Shown here one piece after another: positions 1-10,429 of a DNA stretch of 64,000 nucleotides. Position 1 is the first letter of the stretch, and each line of letters opens with the position of its first letter. Origin of the DNA: Acanthosepion esculentum (taxonomy: Eukaryota > Mollusca > Cephalopoda > Sepiida > Sepiidae). Both the position numbers and the translations under genes were made by a program. The stretch covers positions 23,855,690-23,919,689 of the forward strand of contig OZ038495.1 of assembly GCA_964036315.1 (NCBI GenBank). Reading direction: 5' to 3'. The notes beneath the pieces are model-generated. The model had not been told where the DNA came from and did not search any database. It saw only the letters and a list, made by a program, of their open reading frames with translations.

Positions 1-954
1 TATTCTAATGTCATTTGGTGATGGTAGACCCGTGATTTTCAATGGTTTTCCGTGGAGCCCACATAAAACTTAACCTTGTTGTCATATTTGATTTCAGCTT
101 TATAAACTAACGGTTTGGACATACATTTACCGTTTAATGGGAAGGGTTGTTTTTCTGCAATTGCAATTCTTTGTTGCAGGGATGTTGTTTTGAAGGTTGT
201 TGAAGTGCTTACTTAGAATGGAACAGTTGTGCTGTGATATACATTGGTCGATATTTTAACACAACTGTAGCTAACTTTGACGTTGTTTTGTGGAGGATCT
301 TATTAAGTGTAGAGAAATGAGAAAAGTGTTCATGGATTAAATTTTTAAAAAAATCCCATATTAGTTTTGACATTTTTGCTGAAGGGTGGGTTGAATCATA
401 ATATTGCTTTTACGACGTTTTGATTTATTGGCGTACTCAATGCTATATGCGGAAAATTCGTGGTTAATTTTATGGTTACTATGTTTTAGTGCTTATATGT
501 ATTTGTCTTTTTGTTTGTTAAAATGTCCTTATTGCTAGAGTTGTTGGATAGTCTAAATTGGACCGACTTATTTAAATTATTCAGTATTTTAGGATGGTGG
601 TTGGATTGTTTGTTGATGCATCTACGGTTGTATAACACTTGATGGTATGTGAAGCCCATTAGAGAGGTCAAATGTTACATTCAGGAAATTGATTATTTTA
701 GCATTGGTGGTGGCGGTAATACTCATATCGTGGTCTTTGAAGAACTTAATTGTGTTTTTCTAAGACGGTCGGCTTTTTGTGCGCTTAATTTGCATAGGAG
801 TACAATCCCGTTGTCCCTATATAGATCAGTGTTTTCGATATCCTTTATTTATTTTGTAAGTTCTGTCATTTTTGTTAGAAAAACATTCTTTTAGTGAAAT
901 AATAAAAAAAAATCATAATTTTTCCGACGTATGAATAATCTATGTCTTATCTCC

Positions 955-1013
<59 letters not shown>

Positions 1014-1047
1014 CAATATAATAGTTATGTTATAATATTTAAATAAA

Positions 1048-1105
<58 letters not shown>

Positions 1106-1190
1106 ATTTGAGACAGCTGAGATACTGCATGCTAATTTCATTTTCCGAAACTGAAGTGACACGTCAATAATTCGGTCTTATCTCTATCTA
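1..1190. other. Unassigned AT-rich flank
   Basis: No gene recognised. This is presumably intron of gene A, because its next coding exons must lie further left. Short open frames here have no recognisable motifs. It contains the microsatellites at 950-1102. Confidence 0.6.
950..1102. repeat. (CT)n-(TA)n compound microsatellite
   Basis: A CT tract at about 951-993 runs into TA dinucleotides, and after a short unique spacer a second (TA)n tract fills about 1052-1101. Confidence 0.95.
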
Positions 1191-2155
1191 TACAAGGTAT
1201 AATGGATAAACTGTCGTCTAAATTACGCAAAAATGAAAATAGTACCAACATCTCATTTTAACAGATATATTTACCAAAATTACATAAAAATGTTTTGAAA
1301 TACTAAAGAGTAAATGTATTCAATAATATCGCCATTGGCTTCAAGTACGGCTTCTTGACGACTTCGGAATCTCCTACAACTCTTCTGGACAGTTTTCTTG
1401 ATTAAGGTGGTGAATGCCGCCATAATCTTTGCCGTCAGTTCATCTTTGTTGTTACAAGGGGCTGTGTTGGTCATCTGCGCGCCACACATAATACTCAAGG
1501 GGGTTATAGTTAGGGGAGTTACATGCCCAAATATAAGGGGTGATTATGTGGCATGATGCAGAGCCCTGAGATAGAATCTTCCAGCAGCAACCCTCTTGAC
1601 CCAGGGCAGCACTACATCCTTGACGGAGTCCTTGCCCTGGTGAATCTGTGGCGCACACCAAAAATTTCGGGAGTTCTTTTCTTATCAGAACGATCTGAGT
1701 GAGTTTTCCGAGTTCCGCACCTTCGTAATCACCATTAGACTCATTCAACTCTTTTCGAATCCTCTGAACTGTCTTTAGATTGACACCCAAACACTTTAAA
1801 ATGTTCGTATTGGAGATTCCGGTAATAAAGCCAAGCAGTACAGCAAACCGTTAGACAATTTCTGTCGGAGGGATTTGCGTCATAGTGCTCCTTTTCTCAC
1901 TGACAGCGCCCAATTGACCCTACTATATTGTGCAGTCGACAAAATAAAAAAAATAAAAAACGATGCGCATGCGCAAAATTAAAAGTATAAAATGGCGACA
2001 ATTTACCCATCGCACCCTGTTTATATAATTTTGAGACGGGTGGACTATGATTTCCACGATGTCAGATTACAAACGCTTTACTTCTCCATGAAATTTATTC
2101 TGCATGCTAATTAAATTTTTCGAAATGCAAGCAACACGTCAATAATTCTGATTCT
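1123..2155. repeat. Direct repeat flanking a mariner copy
   Basis: The 55-base stretch 1123-1176 recurs in the same orientation at about 2098-2155, on the other side of the mariner derivative. Both copies hold the words TGCATGCTAAT and ACACGTCAATAATTC. The repeats are far too long to be a mariner TA duplication, so the transposon sits between or within an older tandem duplication. Confidence 0.7.
1193..2019 (-). mobile_element. Deleted, inactive mariner transposon
   Basis: This is an 827-base copy flanked by TA on the left and near TA on the right. Its ends are imperfect inverted repeats: CAAGGTATAATGGATAAAC on the left against CAGGGTGCGATGGGTAAAT read from the right. Minus-strand coding remnants are an N-terminal helix-turn-helix piece (GVNLKTVQRIRKELNESNG, about 1720-1795) and a C-terminal piece (CNNKDELTAKIMAAF, about 1395-1460) in different frames. 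The catalytic centre between them is deleted. The third-aspartate motif reads SPNYNPLEYY, whereas active family members have SPD and LDYY, so a key residue is changed. It is a dead non-autonomous derivative. Confidence 0.85.
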
Positions 2156-2216
2156 TTCAGAAAGCGATCAAGATTATTTTAGAATGTAAAGAAAACAAAG
2201 CTTATTGTTCTCTTAC

Positions 2217-2443
2217 CATCTGAAGCGTACAAAAATGGAAAAATTGTCAAAATCCCACAAATTCCTCCCATAATTATGAAGGCAATGTACAACTTCTTTC
2301 TGCCAATGCGGTTCAGTAAAACAATGCACATGAGATAAGCCGGAATTTCCACAAGAGCACCAAAGAAGAAATTCAGGAAGATGTTTCCACTCAGATGTTC
2401 GGTGTTTAGCATCAAACCGAAATACACATAACTCACTACGCAC
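2217..2443 (-). CDS. SLC22-like transporter gene A, exon for TM7-TM8 (partial gene)
   Basis: This exon encodes about 75 residues around TM7, the TM7-TM8 loop and TM8 of an organic ion transporter of the major facilitator superfamily, which acts in the plasma membrane. Recognisable pieces are SYVYFGLMLNTEHL, GNIFLNFFFGALVEIPAY and LLNRIGRKKLY, the last being the second copy of the family loop signature. The acceptor is TTTTCAG before 2443 and the donor GTAAGA at 2216-2211. It enters in phase 2, completing a tryptophan codon with the exon at 4394-4609, and leaves in phase 1 with a single G. The next exon should start with AT to make aspartate. None is found to the left, so it lies outside the window. 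It is the leftmost visible exon of gene A. Confidence 0.93.
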
Positions 2444-2819
2444 CTGAAAATATAATTTAAAAAAATAAAAAACTTTCTAATTTAATGTAATAAAAGTAGA
2501 AAAGGAATTCTACGAATGAAAACAGTCTAGATTTCAAATGATATGGATTCGTAAGCCCCAATGAAACTTTAATTATTTTAGACATAAAGGAAAGTATAAC
2601 TGACAAATTGAGTTTTCTTTTTCCAGATTGGTTAGACAGGTCTGTTTTAGTTGAAAAGAACTAATCAAATTTTATAGGCTTTTGATATACACATCACGAG
2701 ACACGTGTTTTACGTGTTTGGATAGTAAGTGAGTCACATGTACTGTAGCCATGTGTCTATGGCAAAATCGCCAGATGTAGGCTATTCCACTTCAGAGTAG
2801 TTAATCAATTCAGGTTTTC

Positions 2820-2990
2820 GTTCTCCTAGACTGGTTGCCACCCCAAGGCAGGTTTATCCCATCCTTTTCCAAGGGCATTAGCACGAAGTGAACGAAAGAA
2901 GAGCGACTGGAATTGAAATTCGGCTCCTCGATAACCATTAAACCATCGGCGCATCAATATGAATCCGGATATAGTATAATGCAGGGCTGT
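2820..2990 (-). repeat. tRNA-derived SINE remnant
   Basis: Read on the minus strand the segment has a box A-like stretch (GATGGTTTAATGG) and a degraded box B-like stretch (AATTTCAATTCC) about 30 bases apart, followed by a non-tRNA body. That is the layout of a tRNA-derived SINE head. It lies in an intron of gene A. The family assignment is uncertain. Confidence 0.5.
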
Positions 2991-4393
2991 ATCATTATAT
3001 TCTAACTTGATATAACTGACAAGGTGCATTGCAAAAATTTTAAGACTTTCGTAGAGACATTTACTCATTTGAAAGAAGTACGAAACACTAATCTCGGAAA
3101 ACTAGTACAAAAAGGCAAATATTACGGTTAATATTTGCTAGAAATCGACTTCCAAATGCATTAGTGTCAGATAATTCCCCAGAATTTTTTGACGGAAGCC
3201 TGTGTTCTTGGTTAAGGAGAATCGGATGCATTCTATATAAAACCCCACCATAACTGCAATCTAAGGAATTGTAGAAAGAATGTTCCAGACTATAAATATG
3301 AGACTGGCATCATTTCTCCTCAACAAGACGAGACTGATAGTTTATTGCAAAGTCTAATAGTTAAGGAGAGTAAATACAGTAGTATTTACGCTGATGGTAC
3401 TGTTATCTCTCAGTTGCGTCTCTGTCTTTGAGCAGAGTGCGGTTATGTTGTCTCTCTGTCTGCAGACAGAGCGCAGTTGGAAAAAAATATTGCGATTTGT
3501 CCGGTCCCGGATGTACGAGCTCGGTTGCACGATATTAAACCAACCTTGTGTCACATCCCATGGGGAAGGAGCAAATATTTGGAACTTGGGCTCTAATGGT
3601 ACTATTGTTGCTACTGGGACGAGTAATGTCTTGCATGATTGACCGACAGAACTCCTCTGCCAGCATTATTAGCTCCAAGCCCAGTGTGGGGACAGCCTCC
3701 AAGTAGTACCTCTTCTTCAGAAGGTGGCTGGGTTTATTGCTTGGCGCCTAAGGCATCCCCAAAATCCCCTTAACCAATGTCGTAAACTCACGATTAGGTG
3801 TTGAAAATTTCACTTCGCAAAATCTGACGAGAATTATCAAGTCGTTTCCTTTTCAGCCCTCGTTCGAAAATAATTTGCGTGATATTTAGTTCTTTAAAAG
3901 TTACATTGAATTTTAAATTAGATGAAGGTATATGTAGGAGGTATTTTTGACGCACCATCTCTTCTCCCCCAGCTATTGGTAAATAGCAGGATAGACTAAG
4001 TCACATAGTCTGGCTTTGTAACTTGTCTAGGGAAAGGATAAATCATAATTCAAACCTGCCTGGAGAGGATTGGGATCTGTTAGGATCTCTTGCCCACTAA
4101 ATACCATGGTTACTGCGGCTGTAATGCATGCATTGCCCCTACGATCCTAATGGGTTACGAGACACATGATCGTGATTATCATAAGAGTCGACAACCTCAT
4201 TGTGAACGATACTGTCATCGAAGAAAGAAACTGGTTAAAGAACCAATACAATAGTAAGCTTTTGTAATATTAAAATTATAATTAAAGTAAGTGTTTAAAA
4301 ACAATTCATATATCTACTTGAAACAGAAAACACCAAATAACCCTGCTGATTCCTAACATAATGATGTTCAACAAGAAACGAGATTATTCCCAC
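2991..4393. other. Intron of gene A, nothing coding recognised
   Basis: The segment between the 4394 exon and the SINE. The parts 3350-3800 and 3950-4200 are richer in GC than their surroundings and look like old dispersed repeats, but no protein motif or clear termini were found. Confidence 0.5.
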
Positions 4394-4609
4394 CAGTTGA
4401 ATGCCATGATGATGGTACTTTTTTGTAGTTTTGGAATTGTGAATATTTTCCATAGCATGACTGTTCGTTGTTCGACTGCCGATATTTCTATTTCTTCCGA
4501 TTTGCAATTGAAATTGCGCTTGTTAACTGCGGCCATTTTATTCAGAACGACTTCTGCTTCCTTTTCTTTTTTCACGGTGAGTAGCCAACGTGGGGATTCT
4601 GGTAAAACC
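4394..4609 (-). CDS. SLC22-like transporter gene A, central cytoplasmic loop exon
   Basis: This 216-base exon encodes the long cytoplasmic loop between TM6 and TM7. It begins with VLPESPRWLLTVKKEKEAE, which carries the PESPRWL motif typical of SLC22 transporters, and ends at FNW, the start of TM7. The loop is charged, with a run KKEKEAEVVLNKMA that suggests helix and possible phosphorylation control (inference). The acceptor is TTTTCAG after 4610 and the donor GTGGGA at 4393-4388. The two leftover bases TG join G of the next exon to make tryptophan. Both borders keep the frame with neighbouring exons, which supports the model. Confidence 0.93.
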
Positions 4610-4900
4610 CTGAAAATAGTGTTAATAACAAAATAAGCTTTTGGCCCGTTACAAAAAAAAAATCATGATCTGAAAGAGAAATATAAAGGGTAAATCGTCG
4701 TGGCCCTCTTCAAGACTTACTGAAATTATGAAATATATGGCTCTAGTCGGGATCGTAATCACTAGAGCATTTTGAACTGTCCTTCAGATAGACGGAAAAT
4801 GATTAAAATAGAGAACAGATAGAATAAAAACAAATACAGAATATAACACTGTAGTAGATTTGAGGGAATGTCCTGCTATATAATCCAAAACAATAGACAT

Positions 4901-4946
4901 ACAATATAATATAATATAATATAATATAATATAATATAATATAATA
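4901..4946. repeat. (ATAAT)n microsatellite
   Basis: About nine tandem copies of a five-base unit. Confidence 0.95.
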
Positions 4947-5775
4947 AGAATGATGATAATAAGATTACCAATAATGATGAAAAGGGGCTAATAATGATAA
5001 AGAAAAAAAGATATCTCGAAAAAAATTAAAAAAAAAAACAGCAAATATTTTCAGTGGAGTTGGAAACGACACTTATTGTTGTGTTCCGTCTTGTCACTGG
5101 TTTCAGCCCCTCGGACCCCAACGCTATTTCATAGATTCTTTTTTCTCATTCGTTTAATTATATGAGAGGGACAGAAGTGGTAGCATCGATTGATGGAGGC
5201 AGTGGGAGAAAGAACCTCAGGGAAATGCGTACCATCTCGCGACGTGAGGCCTAGGCCTGTCTATAGAATTTGGGTGTAGAAAGCGTATCGACACTTCCAA
5301 ATTTCTACGGCTCACTACAGACATCGCGCAGTTTTCGTCTTGGACAAAGACAATCCATCAATGTCAGAATACCACAGCTCCGAGATATTCTGAACAATCC
5401 ATGACTACCCTGGCCCAGCCTCCGCATTCTGTAACATTAGCCACAGCTTCAATGAATACAAAATGCAATTTAAAAAGAATATAATATAAAAGCAGGCAAC
5501 CCTAAGCCTTACAGTGAAAAAACGGTAAATATCAGGATTTCACCAGACAAGAATAGAATTTATGTAATATAACAATCAAAGTTTTGCCTATTTTATCAAA
5601 AAGACAAGAGATGAAACTGGAAGAATTAGTGTTGCTAGAAAGAATTAAAATAATTCAAACCATTGCATCTATTAAATTTAGGCCGTGGTTAAAACCCTAC
5701 TAATAAAACATTTTTTAAGATATGCAGCTGATTTTTTTAAAACAAATTTAATGAAGGGGAGAGAGAGAGAAAGAA

Positions 5776-5809
<34 letters not shown>

Positions 5810-5984
5810 TGACAAACGAATGCAATTAAATCATGCATTTTTATATTGCCGCCTAGCACTGCTGTGGACGTACTTATACGTCTTTCTGAAACTTGCATTG
5901 TTTGCGATCGATGTATATATACGATTTTTAGCCACCCTGAAGGGTCATATTCTATCCAGCCTTTGTGTTATAAAGTGACTCTTG

Positions 5985-6340
5985 TTTATGTGTCTATATT
6001 TCTGAGATGAGGCATTATGTACACTATTTACATTATTCGGACTATTGTCCTCAGCTTTGTCACCATATTTATTACAACGTTTCGGCCGTTGTACGCTCCG
6101 GCCTTCTTCAGGTGGTTGGAATGTCGAACTAAATCCTTTATTTCGCTCACTGGGATAGACTGTTCTAGTTCCACTTGCCATGTTTAATGGATGTCAGTTT
6201 CAGTTATCTCCTGTTAATTCCCCTCTGCAAGTTCTCCATTACCTTAACAGGGTATTGAACTCACACTCTTTGGGTCCTGTCACTGGATCTAACTAACGCC
6301 TTTATCCACTGTGTCATGTGTCCTGTGCCATGTGGCTCTT
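5985..6340 (-). repeat. tRNA-derived SINE, near full length
   Basis: The minus strand starts with a tRNA-like head: CATGGCACAG, GTGGATAAAGGCGTTAG (box A-like) and GTGAGTTCAATACC (box B-like). A body follows containing CCGGAGCGTACAACGGCC and a tail near 5990 that includes GATGAGG. The same sequence recurs at 42040-42150, 43376-43682, 43897-44112 and 58015-58135, so it is a dispersed family. Squid and octopus genomes are known to carry several tRNA-derived SINE families; which one this is cannot be said here. Confidence 0.85.
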
Positions 6341-6360
6341 GTTTGGTATTATTTTCGAAA

Positions 6361-6364
<4 letters not shown>

Positions 6365-6447
<83 letters not shown>
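6365..6447. repeat. (CA)n microsatellite
   Basis: An alternating purine-pyrimidine CA tract with one small interruption at about 6413-6416. Such tracts can adopt Z-DNA. The long cysteine-valine open frame on the other strand is an artefact of it. Confidence 0.95.
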
Positions 6448-6452
<5 letters not shown>

Positions 6453-6664
6453 GTATATCATAATTTAGTTTCATGACGGGCCAGCACAGGCAGGAAAAAA
6501 GTGCTATAAAAATGCAGCAGTGGAAGTGTTAAATATATTCCAATTCTTAAATCACCACTAATTAAAATGCACAATTACTCGTTCGAATAGTTTGATTGTA
6601 CAGAAATCGACAAAACCGATATTAGATACACGTATTATAGTGCATTTCTGGTTTTAAATCTTAC

Positions 6665-6836
6665 CAAATATAAAGCAATCCAGTAGGTATTGATGGCAGA
6701 GAAACCAGTAAAATGAGCAGTGTCCAGTCCCGTATGAAATATGCCAATAAGTTTACAATTAAACATCCGATAGTGAAATATATTTGAATAGCGATGGAGG
6801 CATTAGTTCTGTTTTTGATTGACGAAATTTCAGCTC
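6665..6836 (-). CDS. SLC22-like transporter gene A, exon for TM5-TM6
   Basis: This 172-base exon encodes GAEISSIKNRTNASIAIQIY, then a hydrophobic TM5 (FTIGCLIVNLLAYFI), the short RDW turn and TM6 (LLILLVSLPSIPTGLLYI). Residues like KNRT after TM4 and a short turn with RDW between TM5 and TM6 are typical of organic cation and anion transporters. The acceptor AACAG precedes 6836 and the donor GTAAGA is at 6664-6659. It completes a glycine codon with the exon at 9014 and hands over two bases (TG) to the exon at 4609, where they make tryptophan. Frame is conserved on both sides. Confidence 0.93.
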
Positions 6837-7014
6837 CTGTTAAATACAAGATTAATTTAAAATTAATTCGTTGAATTAATAGCAGTTCGAGATTAGCTAT
6901 TCTGAAAATAAAGCTTCTTAAATTGGGTTACAAAAATACATTCAATTACATTGTGGACTCTTAAAGTAGAATGATGGCTAGCAAGCTGATCCCGCAACTT
7001 AAAAATAGTAATAT

Positions 7015-7430
7015 TGTTGTAACCTAGGGAAGGTTACTGAATAGAATAATCAACTGAAGGTTGGTAATGGATGATAATACTTAGGACAAGAACAACACAT
7101 ATAAAATTCGCTAGCGGCGCGTAGAAGTAGAAGTCAACTGCTAGAAGTGAGTCAAGTGAATTCGACAAGGAATCTACAACTGCAGGATATCTACTAACCG
7201 CCCCACGCGGTCAGATGTGGCACAAAGCCGAATTTAATGTGGGATATACGAGCCCGTAGGTTCGGTTAAAAATTCCCCGTAGACCCCGTATAAAACGGAG
7301 TCGGGCAGATGTTTCACGAGACGAGATTCAGCCCTTCGACATAGCCTCGCTTGGGATCCTCTCTTTGACTAGCACAACTGGAGTCGAATCTCCAAATGCA
7401 GACCAACATACATTATTTACTACTGTATTT
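7015..7430. repeat. Possible solo LTR or unclassified repeat
   Basis: This is an island of higher GC starting TGTTGTAACC, the same ten bases that begin the better supported solo LTR at 57508. It contains CCGTATAAAACGG, a TATA-like word. The right end and any target duplication could not be fixed. Confidence 0.35.
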
Positions 7431-7474
7431 ATGTGAAATGGGGACATACCCATTATTCTCCGTATTTATGCTAC

Positions 7475-7555
<81 letters not shown>

Positions 7556-7607
7556 GTATGTGGAGTACTTAGTGGAAAGCGCTCAATATGATAAAGCTAA
7601 AATATTC

Positions 7608-7708
7608 AGTTGTATGGACATGAGTTTGTGACCCTGGGTTTCACGACAAACTCTGATGATCGTAAAAGTGTTAAACCCTGAGTTACAAACTCATATCCAT
7701 ACAACTGA

Positions 7709-7710
<2 letters not shown>
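7608..7710. repeat. Foldback element joined to (TA)n
   Basis: The arms 7608-7644 and 7674-7710 are inverted copies (CAGTTGTATGGACATGAG against CAGTTGTATGGATATGAG) with a loop of about 29 bases. (TA)n follows directly to 7762. Confidence 0.85.
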
Positions 7711-7764
<54 letters not shown>

Positions 7765-9013
7765 TTCATATTATTTATTTGCTTGATATTTGGATGTGCG
7801 GGTGGTGTAATGGATAGCAGCTGAAATTGATAAATCTGATTCCACGGAAATAACTTCATGAAATTTGTGAAAACATCTCTCAACCAACTCGTCACTAGCT
7901 ATAGGATACATTGTAGAACTTGTATCTGTAAAAATAACCGTTATCTCGAAATAAATTTTAATATTCACACACAAAAAAATAAAAAGAATTATTCTTACAA
8001 TTAGAAATGTTTTAACTTTAAATAGCGCACAAAGGGTTCGTAAACCGTAAATAAATTTATATGCTAAAATATTTGTCCGTTACCTTGACAGAAACTCTTC
8101 TTTACAATGCCATAATATTTTAGAATATCAAATTGTACTTAAAAGAATGAACCGTTCCGTTAATTTACATTAATCATGAGTGCAATCACGTACTTACACA
8201 GCTAAATGAGTTGCATATAGAATATCAAACTAAACTTTAGCGTATCATTTATCATTTAACTCACTTCTGTTCGTTGAAAAAGAAGTCTAATTTCATTAGA
8301 GGCAAAAATATTTTGGCCATAAAGTTTCGAAAGTAGCAGTTGTTAGCATAAAACAGGAGTAATTTGGATTCTCAACGCATGCAAGTCCTTCTCACTTGGA
8401 AGATCAACTTAATGAGGGTTAGAAAGACGAAAAGATGGCTTTCATCGCAATTTTCAATTTACAAATTACAGTCTTTAAAAATGAGAGAGAATTGATACTG
8501 TGCGATTATTCACCACTTCGTTTGCTTGGTTTGCCAAGACGCCGTTAGATGGGGCTGTGAAAGCAGCTTTAAAAACGGGACGCTTCATGTTTCTTCCTGT
8601 TTTATCTTCTTTCCTTTCAGCATGCATTAGAACCAACAACAACACGGAAATCATCCCCAGCTTGAGGATATCTTACCCCAGGGGACTGAGCTCTTTCACA
8701 CGCACAGATGTGTGCGTGTATCACACATACAAATGATACACATGATTCTTAATAGCTACATTTTAATGTCTTCTTCCTTTTCAGCTATCATAATCATTTA
8801 TTAGATATAGATAAAAAAAAATGAAAATATCGCCTTGTTGAAATTCATTCCATTCCCTTTCATCTCTACCAACAATTTCGACCCGTCATTTACTTGACTA
8901 AATTTTGTTTGCCACTGCTTTTAGTCTAACTAGAAGCAGATCCGCAACAATACAATGAAACAACCTTTAAGCGACGAAGATTTTCCCGGGTTAAAATAAA
9001 TAAAATGCCTTAC

Positions 9014-9168
9014 CAAAGACAACTGATGGAATATAAGAACCAGCACCTCCTACGGCTGTCAAAAAGCGTAATATGAGAATCACATTGATGTTCTGAATTT
9101 GCGAAGACAGAATTCCAGCAACACCTTGAAGCATGAGCGCCGCGATGATGACAGTCTTGCGCCCGAAT
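9014..9168 (-). CDS. SLC22-like transporter gene A, exon for TM3-TM4
   Basis: The exon starts within the MFS loop signature: the joined sequence reads GWLSDRFGRKTVI across the 9621/9168 junction. It continues with TM3 (IAALMLQGVAGILS), a short loop and TM4 (ILILRFLTAVGGAGSYIPS). The motif RFLTA followed by glycines is standard for TM4 of the family. The acceptor is TTTACAG before 9168 and the donor GTAAGG at 9013-9008. It enters completing an arginine codon and leaves with one G that makes glycine with the exon at 6836. The length, 155 bases, keeps the frame. Confidence 0.94.
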
Positions 9169-9344
9169 CTGTAAAAGTCGGAAGCATACATTAAGGTTTG
9201 TTAGACAAAGAAAAATGGCTGCTATTCAAAGTATCGCCCGCTTACGAAGTAACTTTTTTCAAACGGTAAAAATATATTTTAATAAAAATTTAGAACTTTC
9301 ATGGTTATTTAGAAAATTGAAATCAACTAGCTTTAACCGTGAAA

Positions 9345-9385
9345 ATTAGTGTATTTTCATATACATTCAATGAAAATACACTAAT
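9345..9385. repeat. 16-bp perfect inverted repeat
   Basis: ATTAGTGTATTTTCAT at 9345-9360 and its exact complement at 9370-9385, with a nine-base loop. It is intronic. Confidence 0.9.
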
Positions 9386-9431
9386 ATTCTATACAGGTAA
9401 ATCTTCTAACAGACTGCAGGAATTGCTATTA

Positions 9432-9457
9432 TATATATATATATAATTGTTATTAAT

Positions 9458-9517
<60 letters not shown>
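9432..9517. repeat. (TA)n microsatellite
   Basis: Two (TA)n tracts with a short unique interruption near 9447-9461. Confidence 0.95.
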
Positions 9518-9520
<3 letters not shown>

Positions 9521-9620
9521 TAAGAGGTAAATAAAACGAATAGATAGATAATCAGATAGTTTAGAATAGAATAGAATAGAGTAGAAAAATTAAATGAATG
9601 TTCTCTGAATATGTACTCAC

Positions 9621-9724
9621 CGGTCAGAAAGCCAACCACAAGATATCATGCCAACCACGTAACCGGCAAAGAAAACGATATAAATTTGATTGACGAGCCA
9701 TTCCTTACCACAAAGTAAATTAAA
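9621..9724 (-). CDS. SLC22-like transporter gene A, exon for TM2
   Basis: This 104-base exon encodes FNLLCGKEWLVNQIYIVFFA and GYVVGMISCGWLSDR. That is the conserved FNLxC sequence before TM2, TM2 itself and the start of the GWLSDRFGRK loop. The acceptor CCTAG precedes 9724 and the donor GTGAGTA starts at 9620. It begins exactly at a codon boundary after the aspartate ending the 11678 exon and leaves two bases (CG) for the arginine at 9168. Confidence 0.94.
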
Positions 9725-10202
9725 CTAGGAAAAAAGTAAATATTAAAATATTAAAATTAACCAGCGCAAATTGTGTTTTTATGAAATTTGAAAATTGGTT
9801 TACGATTGGATTTCTTTAAAAATAAAAACAAATACATAAATGTCTAGAATTTCAGTTTGAAGTGATCACTACATACAAGTGAGAAGTAAAGACTTGATAA
9901 TTGTAAAGATGTAATTGAAGAACTGGCGAAACGCAGATGTAGCTGAACCTCGTGAGCAGATTGTGAAAACAAAAGAATCAAACAACTGGGCGAGGCTTCC
10001 ATATTCCATTTTTCACCGAACAATCCCAACAACAGTATTAGTTCAATGACGCTTCATTTGACTTAATCCCAAACACTTCTTTACTGAATGCATCAGCATT
10101 GCGTAGACACTGAGACTTCTGTCGAATGCCGGCAAATTCGAGCCGATCTATTTTTAAAATGAGGTTCAACCGATGTATCTACTCTTATAAAAATAAATAA
10201 TA

Positions 10203-10282
10203 TTAGGTTGGTGCAAAAATAATGTCGTTTTTTGACGTTCAACTTATGTGAGAAAAACGACATTATTTTTGCACCAACCTAA
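10203..10282. mobile_element. 80-bp mariner-derived MITE, MADE1-like
   Basis: A perfect 30-base inverted repeat (TTAGGTTGGTGCAAAAATAA then TGTCGTTTTT) occupies both ends, with 20 bases between. TA lies on each side as the target duplication. Length and leading sequence closely resemble the primate MADE1 element and other mariner termini (established knowledge). Perfect arms suggest a recent insertion. It is intronic in gene A. Confidence 0.95.
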
Positions 10283-10429
10283 TAATTAATATGCAAACTT
10301 ATAATCGAAACTCGAGTGTCATCATATCGATATAGCTGTAATTAAACTTAGAAATATTAACACATGACATAGGCGTTAAATACGGAGATTAAAAAGAAGG
10401 ATATAAGCTATTGATTAAGTTAATTGGGA

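Larger units (their letters stand above)
4610..6664. other. Intron of gene A with simple repeats and a SINE
   Basis: The intron contains an (ATAAT)n pentanucleotide tract at 4901-4946, a GA-rich tract near 5758-5808, a SINE at 5985-6340 and a (CA)n tract at 6365-6447. The 5040-5480 part is not AT-biased and may be an old repeat. No coding sequence was recognised. Confidence 0.6.
6837..9013. other. Intron of gene A with LTR-like and foldback repeats
   Basis: It holds a possible solo LTR (7015-7430), (TA)n tracts near 7481-7550 and 7711-7762, and a foldback at 7608-7710. Positions 7771-9013 show no recognised feature. An open frame at 7771-7974 on the minus strand does not match the transporter, and the flanking exons join in frame without it. 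Confidence 0.7.

Noticed and set aside
6261..6461. Cys-Val-rich open frame
   Set aside because: Artefact of a (CA)n tract.
7771..7974. Possible additional exon of gene A on the minus strand
   Set aside because: The exons at 9014 and 6836 join in frame and in family sequence without it, and it shows no transporter similarity.
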